Of a stretch of 64,000 nt of DNA, positions 57,422 through 64,000 are shown in pieces. Position 1 is the first letter of the stretch; every line of letters starts with the position of its first letter. Source of the DNA: W1P20-047 sp045118335. GTDB taxonomy: Bacteria > Actinomycetota > Coriobacteriia > Coriobacteriales > Eggerthellaceae. Made by a program: the position numbers and the translations under genes. The stretch spans positions 1 to 64,000 of the forward strand of contig JBGUXY010000038.1 in assembly GCA_045118335.1 (NCBI GenBank), read 5' to 3'. The notes below the pieces were generated by a model, which searched no databases, was not told the DNA's origin, and saw only the letters and a list, made by a program, of their open reading frames with translations.

Positions 57422-60327
57422 TAGAATACATCCTCCGTCCTAGCTTCGCTCTGCAGGGTGGGCATGAACGGCGCGAACTCTTCGGGCTCGACCCAAACCT
57501 TCTCGGGCTTTTCGGCCTTCGCAAGCTTGACGGTGAAGCCACGGTTCGTGTAGGAGCCGTATACCTCGTTGAACGGGGCAGTGTTCTTGGTGAGCACGTT
57601 GACGTTGCAGTGCTCCCAACCGCCGTCCTGTTCGCTCTGGCTCTCGTCGAAGCACTCGGGGTTCCAGAAGCGCTCCATCCACACCGTATTCGGGTTGATG
57701 GCCTCGGTGATCCAGGCACGCGCCCTCACGCTGCCACGACGGCTGGTGACCTCGACCCAGTCGAACTGCTCGACGCCGATTTCCGCTGCCGTCGCCGGGT
57801 TCATGCGGATCTCGCTGGTGGGATGCAGCTCGCGGCTGAACGGGGCATGGCGCATCGTGCCATGATGGAAGTACGGGACACGGCCGCTGGTGAGCACGTA
57901 GGGATACTCGGGATCGTAGCCGTCGTAGCCCTCGACCGGGCTTTCTGCCGGCTCGATGGGAGCGCAGATGGGGCTGTAGTCGTCGCAAGCTTCCTGCGGC
58001 TTCGGATAGCAGAACGGGAAGCCATCGCGGCTCATGCGCAGCAGAATCTGCATGTAGGTTTCGATCTTGCGGCTCTCGGTGCCGAAACCAGCGGGCAGAC
58101 CGTCGGAGATGATGGTCTCATGCTGGTTGTACTGGAAGTAATCGGGGGTGACGCACGGCACGAACTTGTCGACGTCGGCCTTCAGCTCATCCCAGCTCGA
58201 AGCGCCAAGGGTTTCCGCAACACCCTGCTTCACGTCCGCCTCGGTGGCAGAGCCCAGGAAACCAGGCTTCAGACCGGGCAAATCGCGGCCGAGCTTCTCG
58301 GCAACCTTGGGCAGAATCTGGCCAGCGGGGATGGAGTGGCTCACGGTCTCACCGATGTGGACGACCTCGTCCTCTAGCCACTGGGTATCAAGCTGGCACA
58401 TGTTGACCATCGGCTCTTCCAGCCACTCGCGCAGCGGGAACATGATGTCGGCGGCTTCGTACTGGAACGACGTCATCATCGGATACTGCGTGATGATGTA
58501 GTCGACTTCGGGGATAACCTCGAACCAGCTCTTCGCGTTGCCGAGCATGGCCAGCTTGTTACCGGACATGTCGAACCAAACGCGCGGCTTGTAGGGCTCG
58601 CCGGTGGCGATGGCTTCGCGCACCGTCGGAATGTGGCTGTGGCACCAAGCATACAGGCCCTTGTGGTCCTTCATACCCAGGCGATCATAGAGCAGCTGGT
58701 TGGCAAGCTCTTGCTGGCTGATGTCGCATGCGCACTCGGGATGGCCTTCGATTTCCTCGCCCTTGGCGCGGGCTTCGTTCTGGGCGTCGGACAGACCGGA
58801 GACGGCACCGATGCCGTACATGGGGCTGAACATACCGCCGAAGCCGTTGTGGAAGGTGACCGGGCGGGTGCTTTCCGCGGTGTAGACACTGGCAGGACCA
58901 TACTGGGTCATGGTGCAGCCGGGCTTGTTGATGTAGCCCATGATCGAATCCAGGCCCATCAGGCCGCAAGGAATCTGGCTGGCAGACTCGGTCATGTCAA
59001 GCGCAACACCGTTGCAGATGCCGCCTGCGTGGCCTTCGGGGCCACCCTCGTCAGCATGTGCATACAGGCGAATGGCCTCTTCGATCTTGCCGGCGTCGAG
59101 CCAGCAGTCCTCTGCCGTAGCCTCGAGCGTCCAGGGTGCAGCAGCGTCGGCATAGATCTGGCCGGCGGTCTTGTAGGTCTTGCCTTCGAATTCGCCTTCC
59201 CAGAAGATCTCGGGGTCGACGGTGGCGTCCTCGGGAGCGCTGTACTCGAACGGCTTGACCTCGTTGGTCTTCAGGTCGAAGCACACATATGCCGGGGTGT
59301 CTTCGGGCGTGGACTGCTTGAAGTCCGGGAACAGGTCCTTGGCATAAACCGGCATCTTGGTGTCGGGATCGATCAGGAACGGCAGGTTCGTCCAGTACTT
59401 CGTGAACGGCTCGTTGTAGAGCTTGTTCTCGAAAATGTAGTTGAACCAGCACAGGCACAGCTTCGTGTCGGTGCCAGGACGGATGGGCAGCCATACGTCG
59501 GCCTTCACGGCGTCAGGGCTGAAGTTGGGGTCGACGACGATGGTCTTCACGCCCCAGCTGCGCAGCTCGGCCATGCCGCGGCCGGACTCTGCAGTCTCGG
59601 AAACGGAAGGCTGGGCAGCCCAGACGACGACAACTTCGGCCTTGTTGTCTTCCTGCGGACGGAAGATCTCCTGAACGGCGTTGTCGGCGATGGACTGGTC
59701 GTTGCCGCCATAGAACAGCTTGGACATGGACCAACGGGGCAGGTAGCACTGGGCGCAGCCAGGCTCGAACACGGTGGGGCTGCCAAGAGCCATTGGCAGG
59801 GTCATGGCCTCCATGAACGAGAACGCGCCACCGCCACCGACGCTGGCAAAGAACGAATACGGGCCGTACTGATCGATGGAATCGGCGATGTGCTGGGCAG
59901 CTTCGTCGATAGCCTCGTCCCAGGTGATCTGCTCCCATTCCATGCTGCCACGGTTCACATGGCGCATCGGGTGCAGCACACGACGCGGGCTGTACATGGT
60001 GTGAACCTCGTTGAGGCCCTTGATGCACAGGGAGCCACGGGAAACCGGTGCCTCGGGATCGCCTTCCAGCTTCACGACCACGCCATCTTTCAAATATGCG
60101 ATAGCGGGACACATCTGGATGCAGCCGTGGCAGCTGGTGCGCACCTTCTCATCCCAATCGAGATGATTGCCAAACGTGCCCCCGCCGCCTTCTGGCGCAG
60201 CTTCTTCGCCGCCCTGGTCGTCAGACGACTCCATACAGCCGGCTAGCGTTGCGCCGATTGCCGCCGCGGTAGCGGTGAAGGCGGAAGCCTTCACGAAGCT
60301 GCGACGAGTCAAACTTGATTTCGGCAT
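57421..60327 (-). CDS. Molybdopterin oxidoreductase catalytic subunit (DMSO reductase family)
   Basis: A 968-residue exported enzyme. Tat motif 'LTRRSFVKASAF' (6-17) and a lipobox ending at Cys 31 indicate a lipoprotein outside the membrane. The N-terminal 4Fe-4S site is Cys 66, 69, 73 and 101 ('SCHGCIQMC'). The rest has the bis-MGD folds ('RGSLCIKG', 'ADVWLPIRPGTD', 'FPLREWLEEP', C-terminal molydop-binding domain). The acceptor cannot be told: sulfoxide, catechol or other. It forms an operon with ferredoxin, TorD and a heme membrane protein, and lies divergent from a LuxR-type regulator. Confidence 0.94.
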   Translation of the reverse strand: MPKSSLTRRSFVKASAFTATAAAIGATLAGCMESSDDQGGEEAAPEGGGGTFGNHLDWDEKVRTSCHGCIQMCPAIAYLKDGVVVKLEGDPEAPVSRGSLCIKGLNEVHTMYSPRRVLHPMRHVNRGSMEWEQITWDEAIDEAAQHIADSIDQYGPYSFFASVGGGGAFSFMEAMTLPMALGSPTVFEPGCAQCYLPRWSMSKLFYGGNDQSIADNAVQEIFRPQEDNKAEVVVVWAAQPSVSETAESGRGMAELRSWGVKTIVVDPNFSPDAVKADVWLPIRPGTDTKLCLCWFNYIFENKLYNEPFTKYWTNLPFLIDPDTKMPVYAKDLFPDFKQSTPEDTPAYVCFDLKTNEVKPFEYSAPEDATVDPEIFWEGEFEGKTYKTAGQIYADAAAPWTLEATAEDCWLDAGKIEEAIRLYAHADEGGPEGHAGGICNGVALDMTESASQIPCGLMGLDSIMGYINKPGCTMTQYGPASVYTAESTRPVTFHNGFGGMFSPMYGIGAVSGLSDAQNEARAKGEEIEGHPECACDISQQELANQLLYDRLGMKDHKGLYAWCHSHIPTVREAIATGEPYKPRVWFDMSGNKLAMLGNAKSWFEVIPEVDYIITQYPMMTSFQYEAADIMFPLREWLEEPMVNMCQLDTQWLEDEVVHIGETVSHSIPAGQILPKVAEKLGRDLPGLKPGFLGSATEADVKQGVAETLGASSWDELKADVDKFVPCVTPDYFQYNQHETIISDGLPAGFGTESRKIETYMQILLRMSRDGFPFCYPKPQEACDDYSPICAPIEPAESPVEGYDGYDPEYPYVLTSGRVPYFHHGTMRHAPFSRELHPTSEIRMNPATAAEIGVEQFDWVEVTSRRGSVRARAWITEAINPNTVWMERFWNPECFDESQSEQDGGWEHCNVNVLTKNTAPFNEVYGSYTNRGFTVKLAKAEKPEKVWVEPEEFAPFMPTLQSEARTEDVF

Positions 60328-60351
60328 TTTTCCTTCTTCCTCTCTTTCCCC

Positions 60352-60375
60352 GGGTGGCGCAATTTAGCGCAACCC
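60352..60375. repeat. Stem-loop upstream of the molybdopterin reductase
   Basis: GGGT-G-GCGC pairs with GCGC-A-ACCC around AATTTA, 24 bp before the start codon. No T run; possibly an attenuator or regulatory site in the leader between the hypothetical gene and the reductase gene. Confidence 0.5.
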
Positions 60376-60385
60376 TTCTTTCTCA

Positions 60386-61207
60386 TTAAGCTTTCAAGTC
60401 CTTCAGATACTCCAATCCCTCCTCCGTGATCTGCCATTTCTTATTCCACACGAGAACGCCTGCACGCTCCAGCTTGTCCAAGAACACGCTGGGTTGCACC
60501 ATCTCGATGCGTCCGTTGATGACCGTCTCCAGTGCGGGGCTGCCCTTCAGCAGCGACTCGATCTGCAGGTAAGGCCTTGGTTCCTCGGCGATGTATTCGA
60601 GCAGCTGCACATACGTGTCACGCCGCGACGACTCCCAATCCAGCAGCGCCTCGAGTCGTTTGCGCGGAGCGCGCTCATCCACCAACCGCAGGCCCAAAGG
60701 AGTGCTCACGTAATTGAGGCTGAAGACCAGATCATCGATCTCGTCTTCGGTCTTGCCTTCCTTCATCTCGGGTGTGACCTGCTGGCCGTCTTCGGTGCGC
60801 TCGATAAGCTCCAAGCCGTAAGCTTGAACCAGGGTCTTGATCATGTAGTACTGGTTCATCGTGCAGCGCGGGAATTCCGGGAACGTTTCCATCTTCTGCT
60901 CGATGTCGCGAAGCTCGCGCTCCTGCGCGCAGTAGCGCAGCACTCGCAAGAACATTTCGCGGTTCAGGGGGTGATGCAAGACGCATGCATTGAGGGCTGC
61001 GTACTTCTCCTCTTCGGAAAGCTCTTTCGCGGGGGTCTCCTCGATTTCGGAGACATCGGTCGGCGCCGGCTTGGCCATGCCGTTGTCGGCCGCTTCTGCG
61101 TATTGTTTTGCAAGCTCTTCGTTGAGCTTGGCAAGGCGTTCGAAATCTTCCGCCATGTCTACCTCCCCATGCGCCGAAAAGCCGCTCAATGCGGCAGTGG
61201 CGCTCAT
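60386..61207 (-). CDS. Hypothetical protein at the head of the reductase operon
   Basis: A 273-residue soluble protein. ATG 61207 has GGAG upstream; two longer starts exist. Acidic, helical N-terminal half with 'LNACVLHHPLNREMFLR' and a Cys-containing 'YCAQERELRDIEQKM', and a C-terminal winged-helix-like part 'LDKLERAGVLVWNKKWQITEE'. Not a family I recognise. It lies 58 bp before the molybdopterin reductase on the same strand, so it may be a regulator or a maturation factor for it. Confidence 0.6.
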   Translation of the reverse strand: MSATAALSGFSAHGEVDMAEDFERLAKLNEELAKQYAEAADNGMAKPAPTDVSEIEETPAKELSEEEKYAALNACVLHHPLNREMFLRVLRYCAQERELRDIEQKMETFPEFPRCTMNQYYMIKTLVQAYGLELIERTEDGQQVTPEMKEGKTEDEIDDLVFSLNYVSTPLGLRLVDERAPRKRLEALLDWESSRRDTYVQLLEYIAEEPRPYLQIESLLKGSPALETVINGRIEMVQPSVFLDKLERAGVLVWNKKWQITEEGLEYLKDLKA

Positions 61208-61462
61208 TCGATTCTCCATCTCTGAGAGCATAGTCTAGCAGAGCACGGCAAAAATCCAGCCGCAATGTGCATGAGTGATAAGAATAAATGTTCCTATTGC
61301 TTCACCCAAGCCGTGTGTGAGAAAAATAACCCATATCATCATGCCTGTTCAAGTGGATATTATTGCCAATCAATATGTTAGACTTTCCTTACTCTATTAG
61401 TAACGCTATCATGGTGTCTAACGCATCGCCACCCTTGTGGCGATGCAAGGGGAGGAGACTGA

Positions 61463-62998
61463 GTGAAGGCATCGAACTTCGAGCGGAAGATGCTTTCTGC
61501 ATTCCCGAGCCTGCCATTCATGGCTTTGGGACTGTGGCTGGCTTGGACCTACATCGCATTCGACAGCGGTTCGTGGATATCTTCCACCGACCTTGTGGGA
61601 ATTCGCGTTGCGCAGATATACATCAGCGCCACTGCAGCCATGGCCGTGGTGCTCTTGGCGCTACAGGGAATCGCCCCGCGCGTGCAAGCCGCCTTTTCCA
61701 CGCGCCTGTTCCCCATTGCCGGTGGCATCGTCTCGTCGATAGGCGCCCTCGTCATCATCTTGATCGGCCCATATATCCTAGGCGACTTGCTTCCCCGAAC
61801 ATATTCCCATTGCATCTTCATCGCTGGATGCATTGCGGCAGGTTTTGGAGGAGGAATCATCCTCGTAAAGATTGCCGATTCGTTCGGCACGCTGCTGCCG
61901 CGCAATGCCATCATCGAGCTTGCCAAGGCGATCTTGTTTGCCCTAGCGCTCTTCTTCACCACCAACGGCGTTACCGTTATCCCCATAGTCACCAACGGAC
62001 CTGGCGTTTTCCAGACAGTCATGTTCGTACTGCTGCCAATAGCAGCTGGTTTCCTTGGCGCGGTCGAGCCCAATAGCGGCGTGGGAGATGGCAATCATTC
62101 TACGGATCGAACCCAACTGCCACCTGCATTCTGGCGCTTGACCATCGTCGTGGGAGTCTTGGCCTTTTCCGAATCCGTGGTGGAAGCTTACGCGAATCTG
62201 GCGCTCCCGCTTTCCACCACCATGGCACTTTTCCCCTTCGTCCAGCTGTTTTTGGGAGTTGTGGCGGCAAGCTTCGTCATCTTGGCAGTCATGTACGACT
62301 CAACCCATGCGAGTTTTGGGCGCATCGTGAACGGAATTATGGTCGTTGCAGTGCTGCTCATAGCCCTTGCTGCTTTTGCAGGAGCATATAACCCGCCGTT
62401 TTACCAACTGCTACCCTTTGCAATTCGGGTCTTTGACTTCGTCTATCTATGCATGCTGTTTTTTATCGTGTATCAGAGACGCATTTCGAGCTTGCTCGTT
62501 TTCGGCGCCTCGTATGGAGTGTTCTGCGCATGTTGCACGGCAGGATGGACAGTGGGAACGATCGCATTTCCCATAGTGCACGGAACCATGTACCTGTTCT
62601 TATCGAGCGCGACGCTTTCGCTGCTCACGCTGGCTGCCGCCTTCATGCTCTTTTCCGAAAAGCAATTCGACAGCCTCTTCGAGTCTAACGAGGATACGCA
62701 GGCACCGCTTTCCAGCTTGCTCGACCGTCAGCTCAACCCACCCACGACTGCTATCGCATCGAGCCGCGGGCGCTTCAACATCGCACTCGACGTCGTGGCA
62801 GACGAGTTCGGTCTCACGAAACGCGAGAAGGACGTGCTACGCCAACTCGCCATGGGACATGAGGCCACGCGCATCGCCGAAGAGCTCGACATCAGTTGGA
62901 ACACCGTGCGCACCCACACCCGCAACGTCTATTCCAAGCTGGGAGTCCATTCCCGCCAGGAAGTATCGGACGTGGTTGACTCCTACAAAGAACGATAG
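61463..62998 (+). CDS. LuxR-type regulator with a multi-pass membrane N-terminus
   Basis: A 511-residue regulator. Start GTG 61463 has GGGGAGGAG upstream. About ten to twelve hydrophobic helices (residues 12-420) are followed by a LuxR/NarL helix-turn-helix: 'GLTKREKDVLRQLAMGHEAT' and 'ISWNTVRTHTRNVYSKLGVH' (about 447-495). This layout is abundant in Eggerthella and relatives, often beside exported reductases. It lies divergent from the reductase operon with a 255-bp gap and probably controls it in response to a ligand sensed in the membrane. Confidence 0.92.
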   Translation: MKASNFERKMLSAFPSLPFMALGLWLAWTYIAFDSGSWISSTDLVGIRVAQIYISATAAMAVVLLALQGIAPRVQAAFSTRLFPIAGGIVSSIGALVIILIGPYILGDLLPRTYSHCIFIAGCIAAGFGGGIILVKIADSFGTLLPRNAIIELAKAILFALALFFTTNGVTVIPIVTNGPGVFQTVMFVLLPIAAGFLGAVEPNSGVGDGNHSTDRTQLPPAFWRLTIVVGVLAFSESVVEAYANLALPLSTTMALFPFVQLFLGVVAASFVILAVMYDSTHASFGRIVNGIMVVAVLLIALAAFAGAYNPPFYQLLPFAIRVFDFVYLCMLFFIVYQRRISSLLVFGASYGVFCACCTAGWTVGTIAFPIVHGTMYLFLSSATLSLLTLAAAFMLFSEKQFDSLFESNEDTQAPLSSLLDRQLNPPTTAIASSRGRFNIALDVVADEFGLTKREKDVLRQLAMGHEATRIAEELDISWNTVRTHTRNVYSKLGVHSRQEVSDVVDSYKER

Positions 62999-63203
62999 CG
63001 CTCCATCGACTCGACTATCAGGGTATCGAACCAAATAGCCCCATTTAGGAGCGTTGCCGATACTTTATGGCGAAGCGATTGTGAACCGAATGTGCTTTCC
63101 CCTCTAATAAACAGCGTTTCACCACGTCAACATAGACAAAAGGCTTTGATTTTATTAGCATCTTCTGGTTTCTGTTCGCAAAACATGAAGGGGGGTGCAG
63201 GGC

Positions 63204-64000
63204 ATGAGCATCGCAGGACAAGTTCGTCGATATCTGCGCAAGGCATTCGACGTTCGGCTGCGTCTGCGCAAGCTCGCCAAGACTCCCCCACTCGAAAGCC
63301 TTTCTGGATACGAGCTTTCAGACTTGCCTCGCGACATCATGGCAGGCCTGATCATCGCCGCGCTTTCCATCCCCATCGCCATGGGATACGCGCAGATTGC
63401 AGGGCTGAGCCCAGTCTACGGTCTGTATGCCTCCATCGTGCCCGCAATCGTGTTCGCTCTTGTCACGAACACCCGCTCCATCGTCTTCGGCATGGACAGC
63501 GCAGCCGTCGCCGTCACCGGCGGCGTTGTGATGCAGGCGGGAATCGCCTTGGGCAGCCCCGACGCCTTCGCCATCATGCCCATGCTCACGATACTCGTCG
63601 CAGCGTTCCTGTTGCTGTTCGCCCTCACGAACGCAGGCAAGCTCGTCCACTATGTGCCCGAACCAGTCATGAACGGCTTCATCTTGGGCATCTCCATCGT
63701 CATCATCTCGCATCAGCTTCCTGGCCTGTTGGGAGTGAATTCGGTAAGCCTGTTCCATCTGCCAGCCCTGGTGACACAAGTCAACGTTCCCTCGCTCGTT
63801 CTTTCGATATTCGCCCTGAGCGCACTGTTCTTCATCGGCCGCTATGCACCCAAATTGCCTGGCGCTCTCATCGTGTTGGCGTTCGGACTCATGTTTTCGG
63901 CTGCATTCGGCTTGGGGTCCCAAAACGTGACCGTGCTCGGCAACATGCCCACCGGCATGCCCACTTTCACACTGCCCCATATCACGGGATTGGGAGCATT
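63204..64000 (+). CDS. SulP-family anion transporter (3' end outside window)
   Basis: The frame from ATG 63204 (AAGGGGGG upstream) is open to the window edge, 265 codons, so no stop is seen. The start shows the SulP mark: 'DLPRDIMAGLIIAALSIPIA', then 'MGYAQIAGLSPVYGLYA', 'IVPAIVFALVTNTRSIVFG', 'MDSAAVAVTGG' and later 'LVHYVPEPVMNGFILG'. Proteins of the family move sulfate, bicarbonate or other anions; a C-terminal STAS domain would lie beyond the window. Substrate unknown. It follows the LuxR gene after 205 bp, in which I see no gene or clear terminator. Confidence 0.93.
   Translation, partial: MSIAGQVRRYLRKAFDVRLRLRKLAKTPPLESLSGYELSDLPRDIMAGLIIAALSIPIAMGYAQIAGLSPVYGLYASIVPAIVFALVTNTRSIVFGMDSAAVAVTGGVVMQAGIALGSPDAFAIMPMLTILVAAFLLLFALTNAGKLVHYVPEPVMNGFILGISIVIISHQLPGLLGVNSVSLFHLPALVTQVNVPSLVLSIFALSALFFIGRYAPKLPGALIVLAFGLMFSAAFGLGSQNVTVLGNMPTGMPTFTLPHITGLGA

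Noticed and set aside
1..64000. tRNA or rRNA genes
   Set aside because: I looked in the larger gaps for cloverleaf ends and rRNA motifs and saw none; a covariance search would settle this.

Overview
The window reads as a chromosomal segment of a moderately GC-rich anaerobe of the Coriobacteriia, most likely Eggerthellaceae (a Slackia- or Eggerthella-like organism). That placement is an inference. It rests on a LuxR-type regulator with a long multi-pass membrane N-terminus, a Tat-exported lipoprotein flavoprotein of the fumarate-reductase type, a Tat/lipobox molybdopterin reductase with its own ferredoxin subunit and TorD chaperone, aldo/keto reductase fused to ferredoxin-like clusters, and a Nif11-leader peptide. 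No rRNA, tRNA, CRISPR array, phage or transposase gene was seen.

Layout. 1-8 kb: two methyltransferases (the first cut by the window edge), a PrsW-type membrane protease, a thioredoxin / CXXC micro-protein / polyferredoxin module, ferrochelatase, an Fe-S aldo/keto reductase and a GNAT enzyme. 8-14 kb: cysteine desulfidase family protein, a Fic protein with an antisense Nif11-leader RiPP precursor at its 3' end, a flavodoxin-like reductase, and a peroxide-stress operon (gpx-ohrR-CDF transporter) preceded by a good OhrR box. 14-16 kb: a repeat cluster, rhaD and an internal remnant of rhaB. 16-33 kb: a large glycogen/alpha-glucan locus, with malQ on the plus strand and glgB-glgC-glgD, glgA, glgP and a GH13 amylase on the minus strand, interrupted by a C69 dipeptidase and a DUF559-like gene. 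33-37 kb: a very large beta-propeller sensor ending in a SpoIIE/PP2C phosphatase, then a second CDF transporter. 38-43 kb: three small XRE-type regulators, one fused to a superoxide-reductase-like domain, a C69 pseudogene, an FMN-reductase-like gene with a membrane partner and a MITE-like inverted repeat. 43-48 kb: pta, a TetR regulator and a Tat flavoprotein. 48-53 kb: a nucleotidyltransferase/HTH pair resembling a toxin-antitoxin module, murT, and an asparagine-synthase homologue lacking the catalytic N-terminal cysteine. 53-55 kb: a DUF4126 membrane protein, a NUDIX hydrolase and REP-like repeats. 55-64 kb: a molybdopterin reductase operon, the divergent LuxR-type regulator, and the start of a SulP transporter.

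The genes fit an anaerobe that stores glycogen (GlgC/D make ADP-glucose, GlgA and GlgB build the polymer, GlgP, GH13 and MalQ break it down), recovers ATP through phosphotransacetylase, respires external acceptors through exported reductases, and protects itself against peroxides. The intergenic DNA is unusually rich in inverted and tandem repeats, of at least six families.
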